From Nocardia amamiensis NBRC 102102 (GTDB taxonomy: Bacteria > Actinomycetota > Actinomycetes > Mycobacteriales > Mycobacteriaceae): a DNA stretch of 64,000 nt. The notes under the pieces were generated by a model, which worked only from the letters and a program-made list of their open reading frames with translations, had not been told where the DNA came from and searched no databases. The DNA is taken from positions 40,283 through 104,282 of the forward strand of contig NZ_BDBA01000019.1 in assembly GCF_001612745.1 (NCBI RefSeq), read 5' to 3'. The first letter of the stretch is position 1. Each line of letters opens with the position of its first letter. The position numbers were made by a program, and so were the translations under genes. Shown in pieces: positions 8,411-17,259 of this stretch.

Positions 8411-9313
8411 ACCACCGTGACCGTAGTTGTGGATCACCAGCCCGGCACCCGGCTCGTCCGATACTTCCAGCCGGACCGCCGGACGACACGGGCGAAGCCC
8501 CACCCGGTGACCGACGACCGCCGCACCCTGAAGACCGGGGCACACGGCGGTACAGCGGTCGATGATCCCGCGGGCTACCTCGGGGTCGGGCGTGGCGTTC
8601 CAGTTCCCGAATTCGAAGGTGCCACCGAGCGACACCGTATCGCCGTGCGGCAGCACGTACAGCTGCTCGGGATTGTCACCGCGCTTCGCTACGAAGAACT
8701 CTTCGATCCCAGGATTTTCGACCACAACGACCTGACCGCGCGCAGGCGACACGGAGGAATCGCCGACGAGCTCACGTGCCCCGATGCCGGTGCAGTTCAC
8801 CAGAAGGAGGCCATCGCGCCGCTCGGATCGCAGCCCTTTCACATCGCGCATCTCGATTCGTCCGCCACCGGACCGGAACCGGTCGACCAGGGAGGCCAGG
8901 TGCCGCGGCATGTCGATGATCGGGACCGAGAAGTGCCAGCCCGTGCGGTAGGAGGGGGGTAGTTCTTCGGCCGGGCAGGTTTCGAACGATTCGACGTCCG
9001 AACTCCAGGACGGTTGGGGGGTTTCGCTTTCCGACGCCTGTATGCCGGGCACGAGGTAGACGCCGGTGCCTGGCAGCGCGGCGAGATCGATCAGTTCCGA
9101 CAGGGTTTGTCTGGCCCAGAGGGTCGGACGGTGGCCCCCGCCGGTCTCGTAGGGGCCCCAGATCGCGCCCGCGGCGGCCGAGGTCGTATCGCCGGGCATC
9201 GACGCGGTGACGATCGTGACCTGAAATCCGGCGTCGGTGAGACAGATCGCGCTGGTCAGGCCGATAATGCCCGAGCCGATGACGGTCGCGCGCCGCGGCG
9301 GAGCGGAGGTCAC
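8327..9313 (-). CDS. D-amino-acid oxidase-like FAD oxidoreductase (first of two)
   Basis: The protein has 328 residues, close to D-amino-acid oxidase size. The dinucleotide-binding motif is VIGSGIIGLTSA (residues 10-22), followed by the typical TTSAAAGAIWGPY segment that contacts flavin in DAAO/DASPO proteins. The C-terminus has HNYGHGGSGVSMAWGCA, the conserved closing FAD motif of DAAO. Members oxidise D-amino acids to 2-oxo acids, ammonia and hydrogen peroxide. Its start overlaps the stop of the second flavoprotein by four bases (ATGA), so the two are translated together. Confidence 0.85.
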   Translation of the reverse strand: MTSAPPRRATVIGSGIIGLTSAICLTDAGFQVTIVTASMPGDTTSAAAGAIWGPYETGGGHRPTLWARQTLSELIDLAALPGTGVYLVPGIQASESETPQPSWSSDVESFETCPAEELPPSYRTGWHFSVPIIDMPRHLASLVDRFRSGGGRIEMRDVKGLRSERRDGLLLVNCTGIGARELVGDSSVSPARGQVVVVENPGIEEFFVAKRGDNPEQLYVLPHGDTVSLGGTFEFGNWNATPDPEVARGIIDRCTAVCPGLQGAAVVGHRVGLRPCRPAVRLEVSDEPGAGLVIHNYGHGGSGVSMAWGCARETVDLALRAIGTREVL

Positions 9314-10728
9314 CGCGCCGACCGCCCTTTCAGCTCCTGGGTCAGGCGCAGCAGCGCCGGAATCGTCTCCGCCATCGGCACCTCGCTCCAGAGTTCGCGT
9401 AACGCCTGCACCATCTTGTCGTCATCGGAGTCGGCCAGCGCCATCCGCAGTGCCTCGACGATGAACGTCGTGAGGCGATCCGAGACTCCGGGCGGGAGAT
9501 GTCCGCCGGGTTCGAGCAGTGCCTCGATCAACCCGGCACCGCCGGACCGCAGCACCGTCTCGGTGTCGGGCACGGGGAACCGGCGATCGACGGCGTAGGG
9601 GTGTCCGCGGTGCGCGCCGGGGTCCTGTATCTCGTCGGCGATCAGTTCGGCAATGCGCGGTGCCAGCATGTAGCCGGACCGATAGGTCGCGGTCGCCAGC
9701 AGAATGTCCGTATCGCCGGTGGGCCCCACCAGTGGAAGACGATCCAGGGTGAACGGGCGCACGCCGGCGTGCGTGGAGATCAGTTCGGCTTCGAAGATGC
9801 TCTCGTCCAATTCTGATGTCGCCGCGTCGGTCAGCACGGTGATCTCGTCGAGGGTTGTGCGTGTCGTCGCGCCGGAGGATTTGATGCGTCGGAACCTATT
9901 GCTGGATCCGAGATAGGTTAATCCATGCGCGCGCGGCACCAGATGCGTGCCGCAGGAGAATGCGCGATTCGCGGTGCGGATCGTATGACGCGGTGGATTA
10001 GGCGCTCGCACCAGCAGACCGCTGCCGTGGCCGCCCACCAGCGCGGCCGCACCGAGCGAGATCCCCGCCGACGCGGTGAGCGCCGCGCTCGCGGCTCCTG
10101 CGGCGACGATCACGCGCCTGGCCCGGACACTCCCGGTTGTCGTGCGCACCGTTTTCCGCGCGTCCGCCACGGTCATGGATGTAGCGGTGGCATCGATCCA
10201 GGTGACCGACGGGTTCCCGCGCAGGCACTCGTGCAATGCGGTGAGCACGTCGAACGCGTCCACCGACGACTCACTCGGCAACCACAAGGCGGTCGATATA
10301 TTCCGCTTGCGGCCCGCCAAGCCCGGCACCTCGTGCGCCCGATGCTCCTCGGCAACCTGGCCGTGGCGACGAGCGGCCGAACCGATCGCCTCCAGCGCGC
10401 GCCATTCGTCCGGCCTGCCGACCACCCAGGTTCCGGCATCGGACCGTATTCGTGCTCCGCGTTCGGTCAGCGACGCGAGCCAGTCCTGCCACAACCGATC
10501 CGATCGAAGCCGCTCGACGACATCCGCGGCTGTCCAGTCGGGTGGGTGATCCGGCTCGATCTCGGAGAAGATCGACAGCATCGCGCCCGCCGCCGCGCTG
10601 GCGCTGCCGAAATCCGGCCGCGGTGCGATGAGCGTGACGGCCGCACCTCGGCGAGCCAATTCACAGGTGACAGCCGTACCGACTATTCCCGCACCGACCA
10701 CAGCGATCTCGCAATCGGCATGGCTCAC
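9310..10728 (-). CDS. FAD-dependent amino-acid/glycine oxidase-like protein (second of two) with C-terminal extension
   Basis: The protein has 472 residues from a GTG that overlaps the upstream stop as GTGA. It begins DCEIAVVGAGIVGTAVT (FAD-binding GxGxxG) and has the SASAAAGAML flavin loop of the DAO/ThiO family. THAGVRPFTLDRLPLVGP and ATYRSGYMLAPRIAELIADE are the conserved C-terminal FAD and substrate motifs of glycine oxidase ThiO. About 90 residues beyond the usual family end form an acidic helical tail with no recognised domain. Substrate is unknown. It sits between a membrane-anchored unknown and the DAAO-like gene in one coupled transcript. Confidence 0.82.
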   Translation of the reverse strand: MSHADCEIAVVGAGIVGTAVTCELARRGAAVTLIAPRPDFGSASAAAGAMLSIFSEIEPDHPPDWTAADVVERLRSDRLWQDWLASLTERGARIRSDAGTWVVGRPDEWRALEAIGSAARRHGQVAEEHRAHEVPGLAGRKRNISTALWLPSESSVDAFDVLTALHECLRGNPSVTWIDATATSMTVADARKTVRTTTGSVRARRVIVAAGAASAALTASAGISLGAAALVGGHGSGLLVRAPNPPRHTIRTANRAFSCGTHLVPRAHGLTYLGSSNRFRRIKSSGATTRTTLDEITVLTDAATSELDESIFEAELISTHAGVRPFTLDRLPLVGPTGDTDILLATATYRSGYMLAPRIAELIADEIQDPGAHRGHPYAVDRRFPVPDTETVLRSGGAGLIEALLEPGGHLPPGVSDRLTTFIVEALRMALADSDDDKMVQALRELWSEVPMAETIPALLRLTQELKGRSAR

Positions 10729-11573
10729 GGTGCCGGAACCTCTGGGACGTAGGTCTCGGCGAGGGTGAAAATGCGGTCGAACTTGGCGATCAGCGACTGC
10801 ACGTCGTGGGTGGACAGGGTGTAGAAATTGCGCACGGCCGCACCCGCCGCATTGCTGCGTGTTTCGTAGCCGCACCGGTCGTCCCACACGACGATGTCCG
10901 CGTTGAGATCCGCTGGGATGTGGTCGGAGTGGATTCGCCGAATTTCGATGCCCGCCGCATGCTGGGTCGCGGCGAGAGTTTCCAACTCCGGGGTCCAGTC
11001 GTTGAAGATGAATATTCGTTTGATCGCCACATTGCGGGCGAGGGCCTCCCGGTGCAAGCGCCAATACTCTTGGCTGCGCGGGGAGGTCCACCAGGACAGA
11101 TCGACCCCTTGGGCACTCGTCGCCCGCATGATAGTTTGCACCCTGCGCGTCAGGTCGAGGAAAAGCCTCTGGTCTCCGTATGTCGGTTCGTAGTGCCCGT
11201 GCTCGAGGTCGACCAGCCGGCCTCGGCATTCCTGAATGATCTGCTGGCACAGCTCTATCCCGGGTGTTCCCGAGAGATTGGTGTTGACATTGGCGGCCTT
11301 GTTGACGATATCCTCGGTCAGCGGTGCGAGCCAATTGATTTCGTCCAACGTGTTCTCGATCCTGGCGTACCTGGTCGCGTTCACGCTCTTACGCTGCACG
11401 AGCAGTATCGCCTGGATCTGAAGCGTAATGACGACACCGATCAGACCGGCGAACACACCCAGAGCCGTCTTGGTGTCGGAGCGAACGTAGAACAAGACAC
11501 CCAGAAAGACCGAGATCGCGGTTCCCCCGATGAGCACCGGATCACGGAGAAGATCACCCCACCGACTGTTCAT
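10725..11573 (-). CDS. Unrecognised membrane-anchored protein coupled to the flavoprotein genes
   Basis: The protein has 282 residues from the ATG chosen here. Two hydrophobic segments occupy about 12-30 and 36-56, so the remaining 225 residues form one soluble domain, probably cytoplasmic. This domain contains a charged helical part (60-150) and an alpha/beta part with KRIFIFNDWTPE and ADIVVWDDR, which vaguely recalls sensor domains linked to phospholipase-D-like folds; I cannot assign it. The frame continues upstream without a stop into a broken MFS transporter, so a start at 12038 giving a 437-residue fusion is possible. Its stop overlaps the GTG of the second oxidase. Confidence 0.6.
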   Translation of the reverse strand: MNSRWGDLLRDPVLIGGTAISVFLGVLFYVRSDTKTALGVFAGLIGVVITLQIQAILLVQRKSVNATRYARIENTLDEINWLAPLTEDIVNKAANVNTNLSGTPGIELCQQIIQECRGRLVDLEHGHYEPTYGDQRLFLDLTRRVQTIMRATSAQGVDLSWWTSPRSQEYWRLHREALARNVAIKRIFIFNDWTPELETLAATQHAAGIEIRRIHSDHIPADLNADIVVWDDRCGYETRSNAAGAAVRNFYTLSTHDVQSLIAKFDRIFTLAETYVPEVPAP

Positions 11574-11689
11574 CCATCCACGATATCCGCTCGGCCATCC
11601 GGGATCTCGGCATTGGACGGATACGCCACACCGGTCGGTTTCCGCGAAAGACACTGAACTGTAGCCGAATTCGCGTGGTAACGACCCCG

Positions 11690-12038
11690 CCCCGATCAGG
11701 CCGACGACAAGGCCGAGCAGCCAGATCGAACCGACCACCGCACTCGCCGCCAACGCGGCGGCGAGTGCGCCGAACTGGGCCGACACCACCATCCGCGGCG
11801 TGAACCGATCGACCAGCGGTACCAGTAGCGCCAGCCCCGCCGGATAGCCGAGCGGCCCGCACGCCAGAGCCGTGCCGACCGCTGCGAGCGACGCCTGAAG
11901 TGAACCGGCCACTTCCGCGATGGCCGGTTGCAGCGGATAGATACTGGCGGTGCCGAGCGCAGCCGCGAGCGCCATGAACCAAACGACGGGCGTCCGCAGC
12001 GCAGCGACCCGTTCGTCCGGAATCAGATCGATGTGCAT
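11690..12038 (-). pseudogene. MFS transporter fragment (first four transmembrane helices)
   Basis: From the ATG at 12038 the frame encodes about 116 residues like the N-terminus of a major facilitator permease: four hydrophobic helices, with the helix 2-3 region LVPLVDRFTPRMVV replacing the usual GxLaDRfGrR loop. MFS homology stops near 11690 at GLIGAGSLPREF. The frame then runs on through unrelated text into the membrane protein below. The missing eight helices were not found between 7235 and 7470 or elsewhere nearby. The gene was therefore truncated, most simply when the 7.5-11.6 kb block arrived. Confidence 0.7.
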
Positions 12039-12290
12039 TGCACCGACGCTAGGAGCACCGAGCCCACGCTTCCGGCGGAAAAGGACGCGATCGTTGCCAC
12101 CGTCGGACGCGTCCTGACGCCTGCACAGCCCCGCTCGCCGCGGCCTGTCGTGAGCACCCTCGGTTGTCACCGAGGTGGCCCGTCGGGGCCGAGCGTCGCG
12201 TTGTTGCAGACCGCCGCCGAACGCGTTGGCCCGTATCTTCGCCACCACACTGAGTGGCGCGCCGCTGTGAGGAGAGTTTCTCTGGCGGTG
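12039..12290. other. Intergenic region between MFS fragment and enoyl-CoA hydratase
   Basis: About 250 nt with short overlapping open frames on both strands, none with family signatures. It would contain the original promoter of the truncated MFS gene, but no confident -35/-10 pair was identified. Confidence 0.4.
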
Positions 12291-13070
12291 CTAATCGCGC
12301 CAGACGGGTGGGCGCTTCGCTAGGAAGGCCGCCATACCTTCGCGGGCGCCGGGGAGGTGAGCCGCGGCGGCCATGACTTCCAGGGCAAGGGCGTAGGCAT
12401 CTGCTTCGGGGCGGTCGAGCTGGCCGTAGAGAGTGCGTTTGCCCAGTGCCTTGCTGGCCCGGCTGCCTCGAGTAGCGCGGGCGAGCAACTCGCCCACGGC
12501 GGTGTCCAGCTCGGCGTCTGGCACCGCTCGGTTGATCAGACCCCACTGTTCGGCGGTGCGGGCATCGATCGGGTCGCCGGTGAGGGCCAGTTCCATCAGG
12601 CGTTTACGGCCGACGGCCCGGGCCACCGGTACCGCGGGAGTGTGGCAGAACCAGCCCCCCTTTCCGCCGGGGAGCGCGAAACCGGCCGATTCGGCGGCGA
12701 CGGCGAGATCGCATGAGGCCACCAGCTGGCAGCCGGCGGCCGTGGCCAGACCTTGCACCCGGGCGATCACCACCTGCGGCACCGACTCGATGGTCGACAT
12801 GAGCTCGATGCACAGTGTGAGCAGTTCCCGCACGCCGAGCAGGTCGCGCGCCGCGACGTCGGCGAAATCATGTCCCGCCGAGAACACCGGACCACGCGCC
12901 CCGAGCACTATCCCGGTGGCGTCGGTCTCGCCGGCAGCCCGGAACGAGGCGAGCAGTTCGGCGAGATGCTCGCCCGACAGCGCATTGCGCTGCTCCGGCC
13001 GGTTCATGGTGATGCGTACCGTGTCGCCGTCCCGCGCGACGAGCACGTGCCGATACTCCAAGGCGGTCAT
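12291..13070 (-). CDS. Enoyl-CoA hydratase/isomerase family protein
   Basis: The protein has 259 residues, normal for the crotonase family. The start is the ATG preceded by GGTGGAG. Features include ITMNRPEQRNALSG near the N-terminus, the first oxyanion-hole segment FSAGHDFAD, and the second around GCQLVASCDLAVAA. The usual catalytic Glu of true enoyl-CoA hydratases (in the GG...DIxxA region) is not obvious: the matching segment reads ALPGGKGGWFCHTPAV, and the closest resemblance is to EchA-type enoyl-CoA hydratase paralogues. The substrate is uncertain. The gene is 65 nt downstream of the SnoaL-like gene. Confidence 0.85.
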   Translation of the reverse strand: MTALEYRHVLVARDGDTVRITMNRPEQRNALSGEHLAELLASFRAAGETDATGIVLGARGPVFSAGHDFADVAARDLLGVRELLTLCIELMSTIESVPQVVIARVQGLATAAGCQLVASCDLAVAAESAGFALPGGKGGWFCHTPAVPVARAVGRKRLMELALTGDPIDARTAEQWGLINRAVPDAELDTAVGELLARATRGSRASKALGKRTLYGQLDRPEADAYALALEVMAAAAHLPGAREGMAAFLAKRPPVWRD

Positions 13071-13135
13071 ATCTCCACCGTAGGTCTCTACGGGCTCCGA
13101 CACGACACCTCCGGAGTGATCGGCCCAGGACGAGA

Positions 13136-13570
13136 CTAGGACGGAATGGCGCCGAGTTGTTGCATCTGCGAGAAGACATCGACGACTCCCCATATCTCGG
13201 CGATTCGACCGCCTGCGAAGCGGACGATGAAGATCTCGTTGTATGTGACGGGTTTGCCGGTTGGTGGCATGCCCCGGTACTCGCCCTGGTGGGTCCCGGT
13301 AACCGTATTCCTGAAGACGACCTTGTCCTCCTCAGCGATCGCATCCTCGATCGCGACGTGAATGTCGGGGAACGCGCGAAGGAGCACCACCCACACTTGC
13401 TTCAGTGCCTGCGCCCCCGTCGCGTCCATCGGCACTGGCGCGTGGAACAGCATGTCCGGTTCGACGACCTCGTCGATCGTCTTCGCGACGAGTTCCGCAT
13501 CGCCGCTGTTGACGGCGTCGTGGAGGCGGCTGAACGTCGCTTTGTTGCTTGTTGCTCGGGCTGTCGACAT
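13136..13570 (-). CDS. SnoaL-like (NTF2 fold) ester cyclase family protein
   Basis: The protein has 144 residues. The pattern DMLFHAPVPMDATG, then AFPDIHVAIEDAIAEEDKVVFRNTVTGTHQGEYRGMPPTGK, is typical of SnoaL/ester-cyclase proteins: an NTF2-like barrel with the conserved PD..H and EGD-like strand positions. Such proteins act as polyketide cyclases, isomerases or small-molecule binders; here the role is unknown. It starts 22 nt after the 338-residue DyP partner gene and is probably the fourth gene of that transcript. Confidence 0.8.
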   Translation of the reverse strand: MSTARATSNKATFSRLHDAVNSGDAELVAKTIDEVVEPDMLFHAPVPMDATGAQALKQVWVVLLRAFPDIHVAIEDAIAEEDKVVFRNTVTGTHQGEYRGMPPTGKPVTYNEIFIVRFAGGRIAEIWGVVDVFSQMQQLGAIPS

Positions 13571-13592
13571 GCAAATTCTCCTCGGAGCGGTG

Positions 13593-14609
13593 TCACTTCA
13601 TGAGCGCGACGTTGCGCCAGAGGTTGACGAGGCTTTCCGTTCCGCCGAACAGGGTCGTGAAGTTGGTGGAGTCGATCATCACGATGTCGCCGGCGCGCTG
13701 GTCGGTGGGCGGCAACCAGATCAGGGTGTTGAATTCTGTGTTGCCCTCGGCGGTGAAAGGGTGGGGTCGGCCGAGGTCGATGGGTTGGCGGGCGAGCAGC
13801 CGCACGGATTCGCTTGCGGATGTGGTGAGGTGGTAATGCGGGAGGTGGGGGTGGAAATTGAGAGTGGTCACGTTGTCGAGCAACTGCAGATCGTCGAGGT
13901 CGCGGAAGGTGGTCAATGGCGCAATGGATTTCGCATCTCCGACGACGGCGGGGCGGAGCCCGTACATGTTGTACACCGGAACGTCGAGGGCTTTCATCAG
14001 TGAGCGGGTGTAGGCGCTGAAGCGTTGTTGGCGTGGCACCAGCGGGTCGCCGTGGTGTTCGTATTCGACTTGGCGTTGCCGGAGGTCATCGGTGCAGCCG
14101 ACGTCGTGGTGTGGCGCCAGGAGCAGACAGGTCTCTTCGCGTTGTAACCACTCGTGGATGGCTGCGATCTCGTCGGGCTCGGCTTCTGCCTGACCGACTA
14201 TGTGGTCGAGCCCGAAGATCATGAGGGTATCGGTGTCGGCGAGGATGCGTTCGTCGATCGGTAGTTCGAACCCGGCTTGATCGATGCGCTGAAAGACGGC
14301 GACGGAGTGGCCGGTGGCCTCTCCGGCGACCTGCTGGAAGGTGAGCGTGGAGCGGTGGAACAGCTCCAGCGTCCCCGCGATGCCTTGCAGGAAGTGGGCG
14401 GTGTCGTATTCGGGTGTCTCGTAGGCCGGCCACGTGGCCTGGCGCACTTCGGTCATGGTGGAGAAGCGGTTGTCCAGCGCGGCGGGGTCGCGCTGGGCTT
14501 CCCAGGGGTAGCTCCAGGTCCAGTAAATGCTCAATCGGCGTTTGCCGCGAGTGTAGGGACGGGGCAGCTGGGATTGGTTGTAGGTGCGCGCCGGGGTGAT
14601 GGTGCTCAT
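13593..14609 (-). CDS. Uncharacterised protein coupled to DyP peroxidase
   Basis: The protein has 338 residues and I do not recognise the family. The N-terminus is aromatic and basic (RRLSIYWTWSYPWEAQRD). The centre has an alpha/beta segment (TDTLMIFGLDHIVG, then HEWLQREETCLLLAPHHDVG) resembling the strand-helix layout of class-I amidotransferase or DUF4350-like folds but without an obvious catalytic triad. The C-terminal third is His-rich (LNFHPHLPHYHLT). No signal peptide or membrane helix is visible. Its ATG overlaps the stop of the peroxidase gene by four bases, so the two proteins are likely made in fixed ratio and may act together. Confidence 0.75.
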   Translation of the reverse strand: MSTITPARTYNQSQLPRPYTRGKRRLSIYWTWSYPWEAQRDPAALDNRFSTMTEVRQATWPAYETPEYDTAHFLQGIAGTLELFHRSTLTFQQVAGEATGHSVAVFQRIDQAGFELPIDERILADTDTLMIFGLDHIVGQAEAEPDEIAAIHEWLQREETCLLLAPHHDVGCTDDLRQRQVEYEHHGDPLVPRQQRFSAYTRSLMKALDVPVYNMYGLRPAVVGDAKSIAPLTTFRDLDDLQLLDNVTTLNFHPHLPHYHLTTSASESVRLLARQPIDLGRPHPFTAEGNTEFNTLIWLPPTDQRAGDIVMIDSTNFTTLFGGTESLVNLWRNVALMK

Positions 14610-15940
14610 AATGTCATCTCGTTGTCGGTGAGCGTGCAGAGGTAACGCAGGGCGCGAAGACCCGGCAGGAAGAAGTACGCGCCACCCCGGAGAGTTGTGA
14701 ACGCCGGTAATCCCGTGATGATTTTGCGAATCGGGCGTTTGGGGATCTTGTATTCCAGGGTTCCGTCTTGATTACCGATGATCGGGTCGCGCTCGTTGCC
14801 GAGTTCGTGGAAGGTTTTGTCGTTGATCCACACGTTCTGGGCGAACTCGAATTGACGTACCAGGCTTGCACATAGCACGAAGGCCGCGATTCCGCGCTCG
14901 GCGCCGTCCTCGGGAACGCCTTCCGGGAGGTGTGGTCCGTAGGTGGCGCCCCGGCGGATCAGGCGCCGGCGTTGCATATTCACCGCGGTGTCGCGGGGAT
15001 TCAGCCTGCGGATGTGCGAACCCAGCGGTGCCGCATAACCATAGGGGTCCATCTGTTTGTAGTTGAAATCGTTATTGCGCCGCATATCAGCACCGAGCTC
15101 GGGGTCGTCCTGCTCGGGGGCGAGCACCAAGGGGGCGCCGCTGCGCCAGCGGCCCATCAGTTTCGCGGCCAGCAACTCTTGCTCCTCAGGGGTGTCAGTC
15201 TGCTCGGCCAGGAAATCGCGGAATCGCCCGACGTGTTCCTGGAGGCGCCGGTAAGCCATGTAGCTGCCGTTACGCGACAACACCTCCGGTTGCGGCAGTC
15301 CAACCCGGGGACCGTCCTCGTCGGGATATCCCAGGATGAACTCCCCAGCCTTGATCGGGGCGCCCGTGCCCGGCGTCGGCTGTTCACCGGAGCCCTCGAT
15401 CACCGGCTGCGACAACCGGTCGCGGTAGCCGAAATGGTCGTGCGGGTACTCCAACGGCGGAACTGCCGCCACGTCCAGCGACGACAGCACCGTCGCTCCC
15501 GCGCACCGGGCGACCAGTTGGTTGTGTGCTTGCACACAGCGAACGCGTTCGGCATCGTCCTGGGCGAAGAGTATCGCGATCGCGTGCAGGTTGTCGTCGG
15601 CCAGTCCACCGACCCAGTGGTCGGGGTGATCGAGCCCGGTGTCACCGAGGATGCCTGCTCGCGCCGCCATGCCTTGCCGGAACTCCTCGGGGAAGGTCGC
15701 CAGCGACTGCTCGGGCACGCCGAGCGCGCGCAGCCCCGTCCAGGTGAACGCGAGTGTGACCCATCGGCGGCCGGTGCTCACGGAGCGCTGCGCGTCGGCC
15801 GCCGAGGCCACCCGGTCGACCATGGCCGACAGCCACGCTCGCCCACCGTCGCCACTGGTGAACGACAGGAACTCGTAGCGTCCGGTCAGCGCGGGGACGC
15901 GGGTCAGCACAATGTGCTGGATGTCGTCGAGTTCGAGCAT
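14606..15940 (-). CDS. DyP-type heme peroxidase
   Basis: The protein has 444 residues. The DyP signature GxxDG is present in altered form as GYRDRLSQP (residues 171-179), keeping the catalytic Asp174. The proximal heme ligand is expected to be His309 in GSHIRRLNPRD, the usual context of this ligand. EFILGYPDE is the conserved strand after the signature. There is no Tat or Sec signal, so it is cytoplasmic or packaged in a compartment. Start choice: the ATG has GAGGT six nt upstream; a GTG one codon earlier is less likely. It is the middle gene of a compact operon between two unknown proteins. Confidence 0.88.
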   Translation of the reverse strand: MLELDDIQHIVLTRVPALTGRYEFLSFTSGDGGRAWLSAMVDRVASAADAQRSVSTGRRWVTLAFTWTGLRALGVPEQSLATFPEEFRQGMAARAGILGDTGLDHPDHWVGGLADDNLHAIAILFAQDDAERVRCVQAHNQLVARCAGATVLSSLDVAAVPPLEYPHDHFGYRDRLSQPVIEGSGEQPTPGTGAPIKAGEFILGYPDEDGPRVGLPQPEVLSRNGSYMAYRRLQEHVGRFRDFLAEQTDTPEEQELLAAKLMGRWRSGAPLVLAPEQDDPELGADMRRNNDFNYKQMDPYGYAAPLGSHIRRLNPRDTAVNMQRRRLIRRGATYGPHLPEGVPEDGAERGIAAFVLCASLVRQFEFAQNVWINDKTFHELGNERDPIIGNQDGTLEYKIPKRPIRKIITGLPAFTTLRGGAYFFLPGLRALRYLCTLTDNEMTL

Positions 15941-15957
15941 CACCGAACCTCGCGGTA

Positions 15958-16518
15958 CTACTGCATCTGGTCGAGCATGTCGGAGAATGCCGCCTTCACG
16001 CGCAGTGCTTTCTTGATCTCTGCTGCGGTCACATATGGGTACTCGCCGTACTCCAGGAAGCTCGGGAATTGATGCTCACGGAAGAACTTGACGACCGCAT
16101 CGGTATCGGTCTTCCAGTCGTCGGGAAACCCTTCGAGGTTCACGAAGACGGTCGTGATACCTGTCGACAGGAACAGGGCAATAGCGTCCTCGACGTACTT
16201 GTCGAAGTCGGTGTCGAATATCCCCTGATACTGGAAACACAACCCGTCACCGATGTCGAACAACACCCACCGCAGGTAGTGCAGCTGCAGCGGCGCCAGT
16301 ACAGTCGGGTCTTCCTTGACCGCGGCCTCGAGCTGCTTACCGTACTCCCGGATCGCCCCCTCCCGACCGGGTTTGACCCTCGCTATGATCGAGAAACCAT
16401 AATTGGCCGGGGTGCGAGGGAATATTGGCCCGTACCGGCCGTGCTCGAGTTTGAAATACCCTTCCTTCGGAATGGCCATCGCCACCGGCTCGGACCAAAC
16501 ATCATCAGCTGTGGTCAT
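15958..16518 (-). CDS. Uncharacterised protein upstream of DyP peroxidase, possibly alpha/beta-barrel type
   Basis: The protein has 186 residues from an ATG preceded by GGAGG at ideal spacing. Segments such as YGFSIIARVKPGREGAIREY and LRWVLFDIGDGLCFQYQG alternate strands and helices like a ferredoxin-like or dimeric alpha/beta barrel fold, the fold class of DyP itself and chlorite dismutase; this is inference from pattern. There are no Cys pairs, signal peptide or membrane helix. It is the first gene of the operon, 17 nt before the peroxidase. A shorter upstream frame would add 12 codons but lacks a ribosome site. Confidence 0.75.
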   Translation of the reverse strand: MTTADDVWSEPVAMAIPKEGYFKLEHGRYGPIFPRTPANYGFSIIARVKPGREGAIREYGKQLEAAVKEDPTVLAPLQLHYLRWVLFDIGDGLCFQYQGIFDTDFDKYVEDAIALFLSTGITTVFVNLEGFPDDWKTDTDAVVKFFREHQFPSFLEYGEYPYVTAAEIKKALRVKAAFSDMLDQMQ

Positions 16519-17259
16519 GTCCGCCTCCGTCTCCAGCGGTGTGGCTCGGACCACGGTTGCGAAGAAGTGGTCCGCATAAAGTCCGATCTATCACGATGAC
16601 TCCGAGAACCATGAAATAATTGATTCCGCGAACGACATCAGCACCGCCGCGGACGCGGGGCCCACGCTGCCGATCGGCCGGCCGGTCCGCACTATTTCCG
16701 GCCCCTACAGGTTCCTTCGTTCGAATCGAAATCAACGCGGTATCGAACAGGATCGCGAAGAGTACCGTCGCCAGCGCCGCAACTCGTGATGCCGACAGCT
16801 GGCGCAGACCCAGCCCAAATACTGCGGACCGCCCGGCGGCGGTACTCACGCGGTGATTCTAGCAGCCGCGTTATCCGCGATCGTATTTTTGGCGGTGACC
16901 ACTCCGGACCCATTCACGACCTGGGGCGGTCTCATGGCGTCGCGGCCTACCGCAGCCGGTGGTGAGCTTTTCCTCCCGATGGACTGCGCCGACGAGTGCT
17001 TCGGAGTTATCGTTGAAGTTCCTGCTGGAGGCCGTGGTTGAGCGTCCACAAGACACCTCCCAGCTATGGCCCCGGGGACACGACATGCACGCACCGACCG
17101 AGCCGCTCGCCGACAACCTCCGCATGCCGCCGCTCGCGAATCCTGTCGTGGCGGTCGATCCCGCCGCGCTTGCGCGGTCCAGCGCGGCAGATGTCGTAAT
17201 GCCTAGTCGGGAGTAACTGCCCCGAGTGGCTACGGCGCGGTCAAGATGAAGGTCTCGTC
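16519..17259. other. 741-nt region between the DyP operon and the NRPS
   Basis: No confident gene. On the minus strand 16505-16849 could encode a 114-residue peptide with two hydrophobic stretches, but composition and ending look degenerate. On the plus strand a frame from 16853 has a short hydrophobic start followed by no recognisable domain. The region should hold the divergent promoters for the DyP operon and the NRPS; none could be called with confidence. Confidence 0.45.

Noticed and set aside
16505..16849. Possible small membrane protein upstream of the DyP operon
   Set aside because: Two weak hydrophobic stretches, no ribosome site, and it overlaps the start of a better gene.
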